The notes under the pieces: generated by a model
Databases searched by the model: none
Told to the model about the DNA's origin: nothing
The model's input: the letters and a program-made list of their open reading frames with translations, nothing else
Translations under genes and position numbers: made by a program
DNA from: Fen-1245 sp963835535
GTDB taxonomy: Bacteria; Gemmatimonadota; Gemmatimonadetes; Gemmatimonadales; JACORV01
DNA: 64,000 bases
NCBI GenBank assembly: GCA_963835535.1
Contig: CAWIFL010000005.1
Location: forward strand, 558,001 to 622,000
Direction: 5' to 3'
Shown here: piece by piece, positions 15,523 through 23,924 of the stretch
How positions within the stretch are numbered: the stretch's first letter is position 1
Layout of the letters: each line of letters opens with the position of its first letter

Positions 15523-17835
15523 CTACTGACTGGCTTCCGCCAGCGCGGCGTGCACCTCGTGCGCCAGCGTCTCCAGATCCACCGGTTTCGGCAGGAACCG
15601 CAGCGCCCCGTGCGCCGCGCGGCGCCGGATCTCCTCATCGTCGGTGTAACCGGACATCAGGATCACCCGGACCTCCGGCCAGCGCTGGCGCAACCGCTCG
15701 GCGAGGTCCGCGCCCGAGAGCCCCGGCAGCATCATGTCCGTCAGCAACAGCGAGAACGGCTGGGTGAGGGCGAGCCCCTCGGCCTCTTCCGCGCTCGCCG
15801 CGCTAATGACCTCGTAGCCGAGGCGCTTGAGCAGCCGCTCGAAGGTGCGCCGCACCGAGGCGTTGTCCTCCACGAGCAGCACCCGCTGCCCCGCGCCCTG
15901 GGGAAGGGCGGGTGAAGCGGGGCGTTCGCTGTCGCCCGCGGCCGCGTCGCCCTGGCCGCGGGGGAGCACCACCTTGAAGGTGGCGCCGGCGCCCGCGGTG
16001 CTGGCCACGTCCACGCGGCCTCCGTGCTGCGTCACGATCCCGTGCACCACCGCCAGCCCGAGTCCCGTGCCGCTGTTGGCGCTCTTCGTCGTGAAGAACG
16101 GCTCGAAGATGTGCGTGCGGATGTCGTCGCCGATGCCGTGCCCCGTGTCGGCCACCGAGAACCAGACGTGGTTCTCTCCCTCGCGCCCCGAGTGGACCGT
16201 GAGGCGTCCCCCGTCCGGCATGGCGTCGGCGGCGTTGACGGCGAGGTTCATCCACACCTGCCCGATCTGGTCGCGGTCGGCCGCGACGTGCAGCGGCTCC
16301 GGGAGCAGCTCGAGCTGCAGCGTGACGTTCGCGGGCAGGAGCCGCCGGAGGAGCGTCGCGGTCTCGCGGATGGCCCGGTTCAGCTCGAACCGCTCCACCT
16401 TGGGCTCTTCGCGCCTGGAAAAGAGCAGCAGCTGCTGCGTGAGCCGCGCGCCGCGGTGGAGCAGCTCCTCCAGCTCGGCGAGCCGCTCGGGCGAGTTCGA
16501 GAGGTCCTCGCCCTGCGCGCGCGCCAGCTGGGTGAGCCCGAGCATCGCCTGCAGGAGGTTGTTGAAGTCGTGCGCCACGCCGCCGGCCAGACGCCCGACG
16601 GCTTCGAGCCGCTGGGCCTGGCGGAGCCGCTCCCCCATCTCCTTGCGCGCCGTGACGTCTTCCTTGATGGCCACGAAGTGCGTGGTGCGTCCGTCGTGCT
16701 CCTTCACCGGCGTGATCGTCATCCGCTCCGTGTACAGCGACCCGTCCTTGCGGCGGTTCACCACCTCGCCCGTCCAGACCTCGCCGGCGAGGATCGTCCG
16801 CCACATCTCGCCGTAGAATTCCTTCGATTGGCGGCCCGAGCCGAGGATGCGCGGGTTGTTCCCGACCGCCTCCGCCTCCGTGTACCCGGTGAGGGCCGTG
16901 AACGCCGGGTTGACCCACTGGATGGTGCCGTCGGGGCCGGTGATGACGATCGCGTTGGCCGCCGCCTCCATCACCGCGCTCTGGAGCGACAGGCGCTGCA
17001 CGGTCTCTTTCAGCACGTCTTCGGCGCGCCTGCGCTCGGAGATGTCGCGGGCGACGCCGAGGATGCCGCGGGCCACCCCGTCCCGGTCGCGCAGGAAGCT
17101 GATCTTGAACTCGGTCCACACCGTCGTGCCGTCTTTCCGGACCACCTCCACGTCGAGCGTCCGCCCGCCGACCTTGCCCCGCGCCGCGTTCTCCGCCAGC
17201 GCCTCTGCCAGGGTGCGGCGCGCGTCCGCCAGGGAGGCGGGCGTGAACAGCCGCTCCAGCGGGAGGCTCAGGAACTCCTGCGGGGCGTAGCCGGAGAAGC
17301 GCCGGATGGACGGGCTGACGTACGTGACGTGGAGATTGAAATCGGTGGTCCAGATGACGTCCACGATGTTGTCCGACACGAGGCTGTAGCGGGCCTCCGC
17401 CTCGCGCAGCGCCGCCTCCGCCCGCGTGCGCTCCGTGACGTCGCGGAAGCTCCACACCCTGCCGGTGACCTCCCGTCCGATGCGCTGCGGCTTGGAGTAG
17501 CGCTCGAAGACCCGGCCGTCCTTGAAGGTCAGGACGTCGAAGCTCTCCTCCTCCGGCGAGTCGTACAGGGCGCGGACCTTGCCCAGGAACTGCTCGGGGT
17601 CCACGAGCTGCTCGAGGACCGCCGCGAGGGCCAAGTCGTCCTCACCGGTGCGCATCACCGCCGCCGGCAGCCGCCACATTTCGGCGAATTGCCGGTTCCA
17701 GATGACCATCCTGCCGCGCCGGTCGACGACCAGGATCCCGTCGGCGGTGGACTCGAGAACGGCGCGGTACGGCGAGTCCTGGTCCGCGGGGTCGGCGGGG
17801 GGCTTCCTGCGCTTGGCGGGGGTCACGGGCGTCAA
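15523..17835 (-). CDS. Three-PAS hybrid sensor histidine kinase
   Basis: A 770-residue soluble hybrid kinase: PAS domains at about 22-140, 145-270 and 280-405, HisKA with GGVAHDFNN (His422), HATPase_c with NLAVNAADAMPDGG and GTGLGLAVVHG, and a C-terminal receiver with LLLTDMMLPG (Asp700). It is related to, but clearly diverged from, the kinases at the left end. The frame opens with TTG at 17835, inside a perfect palindrome; GTG 17826 is an alternative start three codons later. It is divergent from the tRNA pair, and no cognate DNA-binding regulator is adjacent. Confidence 0.93.
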   Translation of the reverse strand: MTPVTPAKRRKPPADPADQDSPYRAVLESTADGILVVDRRGRMVIWNRQFAEMWRLPAAVMRTGEDDLALAAVLEQLVDPEQFLGKVRALYDSPEEESFDVLTFKDGRVFERYSKPQRIGREVTGRVWSFRDVTERTRAEAALREAEARYSLVSDNIVDVIWTTDFNLHVTYVSPSIRRFSGYAPQEFLSLPLERLFTPASLADARRTLAEALAENAARGKVGGRTLDVEVVRKDGTTVWTEFKISFLRDRDGVARGILGVARDISERRRAEDVLKETVQRLSLQSAVMEAAANAIVITGPDGTIQWVNPAFTALTGYTEAEAVGNNPRILGSGRQSKEFYGEMWRTILAGEVWTGEVVNRRKDGSLYTERMTITPVKEHDGRTTHFVAIKEDVTARKEMGERLRQAQRLEAVGRLAGGVAHDFNNLLQAMLGLTQLARAQGEDLSNSPERLAELEELLHRGARLTQQLLLFSRREEPKVERFELNRAIRETATLLRRLLPANVTLQLELLPEPLHVAADRDQIGQVWMNLAVNAADAMPDGGRLTVHSGREGENHVWFSVADTGHGIGDDIRTHIFEPFFTTKSANSGTGLGLAVVHGIVTQHGGRVDVASTAGAGATFKVVLPRGQGDAAAGDSERPASPALPQGAGQRVLLVEDNASVRRTFERLLKRLGYEVISAASAEEAEGLALTQPFSLLLTDMMLPGLSGADLAERLRQRWPEVRVILMSGYTDDEEIRRRAAHGALRFLPKPVDLETLAHEVHAALAEASQ

Positions 17836-17866
17836 GTTGACGCTTTTTGAAGCGGCCCGCTAGCTT
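17829..17866 (+). promoter_or_regulatory. Palindrome plus putative tRNA promoter
   Basis: A perfect 15-bp palindrome, GCGTCAA-G-TTGACGC (17829-17843), overlaps both the kinase start codon on the minus strand and a -35-like TTGACG (17837-17842). TAGCTT follows at 17861-17866 with an 18-nt spacer, about 12 nt before tRNA-Leu. The same CGTCAAG word occurs four times at 21688-21738. It may be simply a promoter, or a protein-binding site coordinating both directions. Confidence 0.4.
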
Positions 17867-17877
17867 TCACCGCCATC

Positions 17878-17959
17878 GCCCTGGTGGTGAAATTGGTAGA
17901 CACGCCATCTTGAGGGGGTGGTGGAGAAATCCGTGCCGGTTCGAGTCCGGCCCAGGGCA
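17878..17959 (+). tRNA. tRNA-Leu (GAG)
   Basis: Folds as an 82-nt cloverleaf: acceptor GCCCTGG paired with CCAGGGC, anticodon stem CCATC/GGTGG with loop TTGAGGG giving anticodon GAG, a long class II variable arm and T-arm with GGTTCGAGTCC. Discriminator base A at 17959. CCA is not encoded. It lies 2 nt before tRNA-Thr and is probably co-transcribed with it. Confidence 0.95.
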
Positions 17960-17961
17960 TT

Positions 17962-18033
17962 GCCGGTGTAGCTCAGCGGTAGAGCACTGGTTTCGTAAAC
18001 CAGGGGTCGTGGGTTCAATCCCCACCGCCGGCT
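17962..18033 (+). tRNA. tRNA-Thr (CGT)
   Basis: Folds as a 72-nt cloverleaf: acceptor GCCGGTG with CGCCGGC, D-arm GCTCAGCGGTAGAGC, anticodon stem CTGGT/ACCAG with loop TTCGTAA giving anticodon CGT, and T-arm GTGGG/CCCAC around TTCAATC. Discriminator T at 18033. CCA is not encoded. Confidence 0.95.
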
Positions 18034-18075
18034 TGAGTTTCTTCCTTCCGTCAGCCAGCCCGTCGAAGGACCACT

Positions 18076-20382
18076 ATGCGACTGATCGCCCTGCTGTTCA
18101 CGAGCCTCCTGGCCGCCGCGCCGGTGGCGGCGCAGCAGCCGCGCGCCCTCACCGCCGACGACTACGCCCGTGCCGAGCGTTTCATGGGCTACAACACGAC
18201 GCCCCTCGTGTTCGGGGGCGCCGTCCGGGCCACCTGGCTCGCCGGCGACCGCTTCTGGTACCGCAACGCGATCCCGGAGGGGTTCGAGGTCGTGCTGGTG
18301 GACCCGGCGCGCAAGACCCGCGAACGGGCCTTCGACCACGCGCGGCTCGCCGCAGCCCTCTCCCGCGCGGCCGACACGACCTACGACGCGCTCCACCTGC
18401 CGGCCCAGCTCGAGCTGGCGCCCGACGCCCGTTCGCTCACCGTGGAGGCGGGCCGCCGGCGCTTCAGCTGCGACCTCGTCGCCTACGCCTGCGCGGCCGC
18501 GCCCCGCGCGCCCGGAGGCGCGCCGCCCAATTCGGTCCTCTCGCCCGACAGCACCAAGGCCGCGTTCATCCGGGACTACAACCTCTGGGTGAAGGACCTG
18601 GCGAGCGGGCGGGAGACGCCGCTCACCACCGACGGCGTCAGGGACTTCGGCTACGCCACCGACAACGCCGGCTGGATCCACAGCGACCGCCCCGTCCTGC
18701 TCTGGTCCCCCGATTCCCGGAAGATCGCGACCTTCCAGCAGGACGAGCGCGGCGTCGGAGACATGTATCTGGTCGAGACGCGGGTCGGCCACCCGGTGCT
18801 CCAGCAGTGGCACTACCCGCTCCCCGGCGACAGCGTCATCACCACCATCCAGCGGGTCGTCGTTGACCTCGCCGGACCGCGCGTGGTGCGGCTCCAGATG
18901 CCGGCCGACCAGCACCGTTCGACCACCTGCGACCACATCGCGTGCGGCAACACGCCGGCCGGGAGCCTGACCGACGTCGAGTGGAGTCCCGACGGCGCCC
19001 AGCTCGTCTTCGTCTCCACCTCACGCGACCACCACGACGAGTTCTTCCGCGTCGCCGACGCCGCGACCGGCGCGGTGCGCGAGGTGTTCGCCGAATCCAC
19101 CGCGACCTTCTTCGAGTCGGGGTACGACCACGTCAACTGGCAGGCGCTGTGGGGGTCGAACGAGCTGATCTGGTACTCCGAGCGCAGCGATTGGGGCCAT
19201 CTCTACCTCTACGACCTGCGCTCCGGGCAGCTCGAGAACCCGGTCACCCAGGGCGCCTGGAAGGTGCTCCAGGTGCTGCGGCTCGACGAGAAGAACCGCA
19301 CCCTCTGGTTCACGGCCGCGGGGAAGGAGCCTGGCGACCCGTACTTCCGCCATCTCTACAGCGTGCGCCTCGACGGATCGCGCCTCGCGTCGTTGACGCC
19401 CGAGGATGCCGACCACAGCGTCACGCTCGCGCCCGACGGCCGGTACTTCGTGGACAGCTACTCGCGCCCCGACGTGCCGCCGGTCACCGTGCTTCGCGAC
19501 GCCGAGGGGCGGACGGTCCTGAAGCTCGAGACGGCCGACATCTCGCGCCTGCTCGCCACCGGGTGGAAGCCGCCGATCCCCTTCACGGTGAAGGCGCGGG
19601 ACGGGACGACCGACCTGTACGGCCTCCTCTACCGGCCGACGACCTTCGACTCGACCCGGAAGTACCCGATCGTCAACAACGTCTATCCGGGCCCGCAGAC
19701 CGGGAGCGTCGGGGGGCGCAGCTTCTCCGCCGCGCGCGGTGACTGCCAGGCCCTCGCCGAGCTGGGGTTCGTCGTCGTGCAGCTCGACGCGATGGGGACG
19801 CCGATGCGCTCGCACTCGTTCATGGCGGCGTACTACGGCAACATGGGCGACAACGGGCTCCCGGATCAGGTGGCGGGGATGCGCGAGCTGGCGCAGCGCT
19901 ATCCCTGGATCGACCTCGATCGCGCCGGCATCTGGGGGCACTCGGGCGGCGGCCTCGCCTCGGCCGACGCGATCCTGCGCTATCCCGACTTCTTCAAGGT
20001 CGCGGTCTCCGAAGCGGGCAACCACGACCAGCGCGAGTACGAGGACGACTGGGGTGAGAAGTGGCAGGGACTGCTGGTGCGGCACCCCGACGGCACGACG
20101 AACTACGACGATCAGGCGAACCAGAGCCTGGCGCGCAACCTCAGGGGGAAGCTCCTCCTCGCGCACGGCACCACGGACGACAACGTGCCGCCGTACAACA
20201 CCCTGCTCCTGGTGAACGAGCTGATCCGGGCCAACAAGGACTTCGACCTGTTGCTGCTCCCCAACCGCCGCCACGGCTTCGGCAACGAGCCGTACATGGT
20301 CAGGCGCCGGTGGGACTACTTCGTCCGCAACCTGCTCGGCGCCGAGCCGCCGCAGGGCTACGAGCTGCACCCGCCAAGGTGA
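18076..20382 (+). CDS. Exported S9 family peptidase, dipeptidyl peptidase IV type
   Basis: Predicted periplasmic or secreted serine peptidase cleaving N-terminal dipeptides from peptides. The 768-residue precursor has a signal peptide (MRLIALLFTSLLAAAPVAAQ, cleavage near 20), a DPP-IV beta-propeller (about 70-510; WSPDSRKIATFQQDER) and an alpha/beta-hydrolase domain (about 530-768). The catalytic triad appears intact: Ser623 in GIWGHSGGGLA, Asp701 or 702 in HGTTDDNVP, and His733 in NRRHGFGNE. GAAGGA precedes the ATG. It follows the tRNA pair, with no partner gene on the same strand. Its 3' end overlaps the convergent SDR frame by 83 nt. Confidence 0.94.
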   Translation: MRLIALLFTSLLAAAPVAAQQPRALTADDYARAERFMGYNTTPLVFGGAVRATWLAGDRFWYRNAIPEGFEVVLVDPARKTRERAFDHARLAAALSRAADTTYDALHLPAQLELAPDARSLTVEAGRRRFSCDLVAYACAAAPRAPGGAPPNSVLSPDSTKAAFIRDYNLWVKDLASGRETPLTTDGVRDFGYATDNAGWIHSDRPVLLWSPDSRKIATFQQDERGVGDMYLVETRVGHPVLQQWHYPLPGDSVITTIQRVVVDLAGPRVVRLQMPADQHRSTTCDHIACGNTPAGSLTDVEWSPDGAQLVFVSTSRDHHDEFFRVADAATGAVREVFAESTATFFESGYDHVNWQALWGSNELIWYSERSDWGHLYLYDLRSGQLENPVTQGAWKVLQVLRLDEKNRTLWFTAAGKEPGDPYFRHLYSVRLDGSRLASLTPEDADHSVTLAPDGRYFVDSYSRPDVPPVTVLRDAEGRTVLKLETADISRLLATGWKPPIPFTVKARDGTTDLYGLLYRPTTFDSTRKYPIVNNVYPGPQTGSVGGRSFSAARGDCQALAELGFVVVQLDAMGTPMRSHSFMAAYYGNMGDNGLPDQVAGMRELAQRYPWIDLDRAGIWGHSGGGLASADAILRYPDFFKVAVSEAGNHDQREYEDDWGEKWQGLLVRHPDGTTNYDDQANQSLARNLRGKLLLAHGTTDDNVPPYNTLLLVNELIRANKDFDLLLLPNRRHGFGNEPYMVRRRWDYFVRNLLGAEPPQGYELHPPR

Positions 20383-21211
20383 GAAGTGAGAGGGTCTGCC
20401 GATATCGCTCCTTCCTCCTCCGCCCCGTCGCGTCAATGAGCGGGTAGAGCCAGCCGAAGACCACGGGCATGGCGCCGAGGAACCGGATGACGCGGCCGCG
20501 CAGTCCCGGCACCGTCACCTCCAGCCGCGGCCGCCGCAGCGCCCCGACGATCGCCCGGGCGACTTCCTCGGGCTCCATCGCCGCGCTCGAGAACGACAGG
20601 GTCGATCCGTCGTCGCGGGCCTCGATCTCGAGCATCCGCGTCCGGGTCGAATCGGGGCAGACGACCGTGACCTGGACGCCCGTGCCTCGGAGCTCGTGCG
20701 CGATCGAATGGGCGAAGCCGCGCACGGCGAACTTGCTGGCCGCGTAGATGGACTCGCCCGGAATCGGCACCATGCCGGCCAGCGATGCGATCAGGACGAG
20801 ATGGCCGGAGCCCTGCCGCTTGAAGAGGGGGACGAAGGCGCGCGTCACCTTGATGGTGCCGCCGAGGTTCGTGTCGAGCTGGCGCGTGATGTCCTCGGCG
20901 GGGCAGGTATCGATCGCCCCGGGAACGATGATGCCGGCGCAGTTGACGACGGCGTCCACGCGGCCGAAGGTGGCCACCGCGTGCCGGGCCAGCTCCTCAA
21001 GCGCCGCCGCGTCCCGCACGTCCGCGCGGACCACGCTCGCCTTGAGGCCGTCGCCGCCGAAGGTGCGGCGCAGGGCGCTCAGAGCGTCCGCGTCGATGTC
21101 CACCAGCACGAGGGCGGCGCCCTCCGCGCCCAGCGCGAGCGCGAGCGCGTTGCCGATGCCGTTGGCCGCGCCGGTGACGACGATCACCCGATCCTTGAGC
21201 CGCGCGCTCAC
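20300..21211 (-). CDS. Short-chain dehydrogenase/reductase
   Basis: NAD(P)-dependent oxidoreductase of the classical SDR family; substrate unknown. The 303-residue protein shows the cofactor motif TGAANGIG, DxD-like VDIDAD suggesting NAD preference, NCAG, catalytic Ser in IASLAG and the YAASK Tyr/Lys pair. GTG 21211 is chosen because it overlaps the upstream stop (GTGA) and starts just before LKDRVIVVTG; the frame is open 57 nt further. The last 80 or so residues include a hydrophobic segment and a basic tail and are unlike the SDR core. The final 83 nt run under the peptidase gene on the other strand, so the C-terminus could be extended by a mutated stop. Confidence 0.88.
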   Translation of the reverse strand: MSARLKDRVIVVTGAANGIGNALALALGAEGAALVLVDIDADALSALRRTFGGDGLKASVVRADVRDAAALEELARHAVATFGRVDAVVNCAGIIVPGAIDTCPAEDITRQLDTNLGGTIKVTRAFVPLFKRQGSGHLVLIASLAGMVPIPGESIYAASKFAVRGFAHSIAHELRGTGVQVTVVCPDSTRTRMLEIEARDDGSTLSFSSAAMEPEEVARAIVGALRRPRLEVTVPGLRGRVIRFLGAMPVVFGWLYPLIDATGRRRKERYRQTLSLLTLAGAARSPAAARRRAGCGRSSPTGA

Positions 21212-21648
21212 CGCACGCTCCGGAGCTGCCAGGCGGCCCTGAGTCCGAACACCCCGCCGCCGATGCACAGCACGTTGATCGCGAGTTCCGTGATCGCGTC
21301 GGGCGTCAGCGCGTACAGCCCGTGCTGCGCGTAGAAGGTCACGTCCAGGAGACCGAGGTACAGGCTCATCGAGGCGCTGGCGATGAGGAAGAACACCGCG
21401 CCCTGGCGCCGCAGCAGGAACAGCACGCCGGCCGCGATCAGCATCCCCGCGAAGACCAGGTCGGCCAGCGGGAAGGCGGCCTCGAAGCCGGCCTTCAGCG
21501 GGTCCTCCTGGCCGAGGGCGGCCGTGTCGGAGAAGTAGACGGCCCAGAAGAGCACCACCAGCGCGCCCGCCACGAGCGTCGTCCAGGCGAGCACCGTCCT
21601 GCTCTCCAGCCGCGCCCCGCGGGTGAGGTACTGTGTGCCGATCGTCAT
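21208..21648 (-). CDS. Small four-helix membrane protein
   Basis: A 146-residue protein of unknown function with four hydrophobic segments (around TLVAGALVVLFWAVYF, LADLVFAGMLIAAGVLFLL, AVFFLIASASMSLYLGLL, ITELAINVLCIGGGVFGL). ATG 21648 follows AGGGAGGCAG, a good ribosome site; the frame is open further but that region holds the operator-like boxes. It overlaps the SDR gene by 4 bp, so the two form an operon. No family could be named. Confidence 0.75.
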   Translation of the reverse strand: MTIGTQYLTRGARLESRTVLAWTTLVAGALVVLFWAVYFSDTAALGQEDPLKAGFEAAFPLADLVFAGMLIAAGVLFLLRRQGAVFFLIASASMSLYLGLLDVTFYAQHGLYALTPDAITELAINVLCIGGGVFGLRAAWQLRSVR

Positions 21649-21687
21649 GGCTGCCTCCCTGTGTGCGGGGCCAACCTCGCAGGGGGG

Positions 21688-21738
21688 CGTCAAGTGGTCG
21701 TCAAGACAGGCACTTGGCTCCTTGACGCGGGCTTGACG
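21688..21738. promoter_or_regulatory. Symmetrical operator: two CGTCAAG and two CTTGACG boxes
   Basis: CGTCAAG occurs at 21688-21694 and 21699-21705, and its complement CTTGACG at 21721-21727 and 21732-21738. Within each pair the spacing is exactly 11 bp, one helical turn, and the two pairs face each other. Direct repeats at 11 bp are the known binding pattern of OmpR/PhoB-type regulators. The set sits between the divergent membrane-protein/SDR operon and the radical SAM gene and overlaps TTGAC -35-like words, so it may control both. Confidence 0.6.
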
Positions 21739-21780
21739 GGGCGGTGCGAACGTGGCTCCCGGACATCACCGGAGCGGGCC

Positions 21781-23193
21781 ATGGCGAAGCCGAAGCTGCA
21801 GATCATCGTCCTCTTCCAGAACCTCGGCGACGAGCACCAGTACTTCGCGGAGGCGCCGGCGCCGCCCTTGAGCGGCGTGCTGCTGGCGGCGCTCACGCCG
21901 CCGGTGGTCGAGGTCGAGCTGCTGCACGAGATGGTGCGGCCGATCGACTACGAGACCGACGCCGACTTCATCGCGCTGAGCTTCATGGACTACTGCGCGC
22001 CGCACGCCATCGAGGTCGCCCGCCGGTTCCGGCGCCTGGGCAAGAAGGTCGTCGCGGGAGGCCGCTACGCCTCGACCTTCCCGCGCGCCCTGGTCGGGCA
22101 CTTCGACGCGGTGGTGGTGGGCGAGGCCGAGCAGGTATGGCCGCGCGTGGTGGTGGACCTGGTCGCCAACCGGCTGGAGCCGATGTACGAGGCCCCGTTC
22201 GCGCCGGACATCCCGGACATTCCGCCGCCGCGCTACGACCTGGTCGAGCCGGCCTACGCGATCTCGGTGGTCACCGAGGCGACGCGCGGGTGCCCGTTCC
22301 GCTGCACCTACTGCCAGCTCAACATCCGGCCCGCGCCGTTCCGGAAGCGGCCGATCCCGGACGTCATCCGCGATCTCACGGCGACGTCGGCGCTGCCGTT
22401 CCACCGGCGCAAGCTGGCGATGATCTACGACAACAACTTCGGCGGCGACATGGAGCACGCGAAGCGGCTGCTCCGGGAGATCGCCAGGATCGATCTCTGG
22501 GGCGTCGGGCTCCAGTTCACCCTCGGCTGCCTCGACGATCCGGAATTCGTGGACCTGCTCGTGGACGCGAAGTGCACCATGGCGTTCCTGGGGCTCGAGT
22601 CCCTCAACGAGGCGTCGCTCGAGTCGGTGCAGAAGCGGCACAACAAGGTGCGGAAGTTCCGGGAGCAGTTCGCGATGATGAAGGAACGGGGCATCCTGAC
22701 CTTCGCCGGCTTCATGGTCGCGCTGGACGAGGACACGCCGGAGTACTACAGGGAAGCGCCGGCCAAGCTGGAGGCCGTGGACCCCTCGGCCATCCTGACC
22801 TCGATCGCGATCCCGATCCCCGGCACGCCGCTGCACCGCTGCGTCGCGGCCGCGGGCCGCATCGTGGACACGGACCTCCGGCACTACGAGGGCGACCACC
22901 TCGTCTTCCGGCCCCTCAACGTCACGGCGAACGACGTCTTCGACGCCTACCAGCGGATCCCCGCCGCCTTCTACGCGTGGCCCGCCGTGATCCGGCGTTG
23001 GTGGCGGCTGATGAAGGCGTACTGGACGAGCCCCAAGGGCCGGCACAAGCTGCTCCGCACGCCGCTGCTGACGGGGATCCTCTTCCAGCTCTCGCGCTTC
23101 CAGCGCGTGCACGGCCGGAGGAAGGTGGCGCCGGTCATGGCCGACGAGCGGGAGAAGTGGCGCGGGATCGAGGCGGCGAAGGTGGCGGCGTGA
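21781..23193 (+). CDS. Radical SAM protein with N-terminal B12-binding-like domain
   Basis: A 470-residue radical SAM enzyme; substrate unknown. The N-terminal 130 residues have the Rossmann-like fold of B12-binding radical SAM proteins (VVAGGRYASTFP, VVVGEAEQVWP) but lack the DxHxxG cobalamin motif. The [4Fe-4S] cluster motif is Cys171, Cys175, Cys178 in GCPFRCTYC, followed by NNFGGD and GLESLNEASLE typical of the barrel. The C-terminus is basic and aromatic (WWRLMKAYW). ATG 21781 begins the recognisable domain. It lies behind the CGTCAAG box array and is followed by a convergent methyltransferase-like gene. Confidence 0.9.
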   Translation: MAKPKLQIIVLFQNLGDEHQYFAEAPAPPLSGVLLAALTPPVVEVELLHEMVRPIDYETDADFIALSFMDYCAPHAIEVARRFRRLGKKVVAGGRYASTFPRALVGHFDAVVVGEAEQVWPRVVVDLVANRLEPMYEAPFAPDIPDIPPPRYDLVEPAYAISVVTEATRGCPFRCTYCQLNIRPAPFRKRPIPDVIRDLTATSALPFHRRKLAMIYDNNFGGDMEHAKRLLREIARIDLWGVGLQFTLGCLDDPEFVDLLVDAKCTMAFLGLESLNEASLESVQKRHNKVRKFREQFAMMKERGILTFAGFMVALDEDTPEYYREAPAKLEAVDPSAILTSIAIPIPGTPLHRCVAAAGRIVDTDLRHYEGDHLVFRPLNVTANDVFDAYQRIPAAFYAWPAVIRRWWRLMKAYWTSPKGRHKLLRTPLLTGILFQLSRFQRVHGRRKVAPVMADEREKWRGIEAAKVAA

Positions 23194-23874
23194 CTACCAG
23201 ATGCCCGGCAGCAGGCGGAACCGGACCCGCTCGGTGTAGGCCTGGTACCCCTCGAGCTCCCGGCGCAGGGTGAGGTCCTCCAGCTCCGTCCGCACGATCC
23301 AGAGCGCGCACCCGAGCGCCGCGGGCACGAGCGCCCAGGTCGAGCCCAGGATCGGCGGGACCGCCAGCTCGGCGAGGATCCATCCCAGGTACCCGGGGTG
23401 GCGCACGGCGCGGTACGGGCCCGTGTCCACGACCCGGTGCCCGCGCTCCTTCTGGATCCGCACGACGGTGGAGAAGAAGGGGTTCGACGCCATCGCCCAG
23501 AGGAACAGGGCGCTCCCGGCCCCGAAACCGGCCAGGCCGGCGACGCGCGCCCCGAGCGGGAAGGCGGAGGTCCAGCTCAGCCGCGCGTCCAGTCCCGCCA
23601 CGAGGAGGCCGAGCCTGGACGCCAGGACCGTGGCCGTGCCCGCGAGGAGCTTGTCCCACGCTCTGGCGTATGCGATGGCGGTCTCGCGCTCGACGATGAG
23701 ATCGCGGTGGCGCGGCAGCAGCACGGCCGCGGAAACGAGCGCGGTTCCCACCGCGAGACCCACGTAGATCCAGGCCCAGGTCCAGGCGAGCCGTCCCGCC
23801 GCCCCGAACAGGATGACCGCCGAGATCACGATGGATCCGGCAACGTGCCACGCGCGGCGGGCAACCGGGGACAT
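23194..23874 (-). CDS. Isoprenylcysteine carboxyl methyltransferase-like membrane protein
   Basis: A 226-residue integral membrane protein with about five hydrophobic segments and the ICMT/PEMT-family signature GPYRAVRHPGYLGWI followed by a late ELEDLTLRRELEGYQAYTER segment, which binds S-adenosylmethionine in this family. Bacterial members methylate lipids or unknown hydrophobic substrates. ATG 23874 is preferred because GAGGG lies upstream; the frame opens ten codons earlier at GTG 23904. It abuts the radical SAM gene end to end and is divergent from the glycoside hydrolase. Confidence 0.85.
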   Translation of the reverse strand: MSPVARRAWHVAGSIVISAVILFGAAGRLAWTWAWIYVGLAVGTALVSAAVLLPRHRDLIVERETAIAYARAWDKLLAGTATVLASRLGLLVAGLDARLSWTSAFPLGARVAGLAGFGAGSALFLWAMASNPFFSTVVRIQKERGHRVVDTGPYRAVRHPGYLGWILAELAVPPILGSTWALVPAALGCALWIVRTELEDLTLRRELEGYQAYTERVRFRLLPGIW

Positions 23875-23924
23875 GGAGACCCTCGTCTGATGCGAACTCG
23901 ACACGCGCCGGCCATTATTACGTC

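Noticed and set aside
17878..18033. tRNA pair as an integration site
   Set aside because: No integrase, no duplicated tRNA 3' end and no mobile genes on either side.
21781..23193. Cobalamin-dependent methylase
   Set aside because: The B12-binding-like domain lacks the DxHxxG motif, so cobalamin use cannot be supported from sequence.
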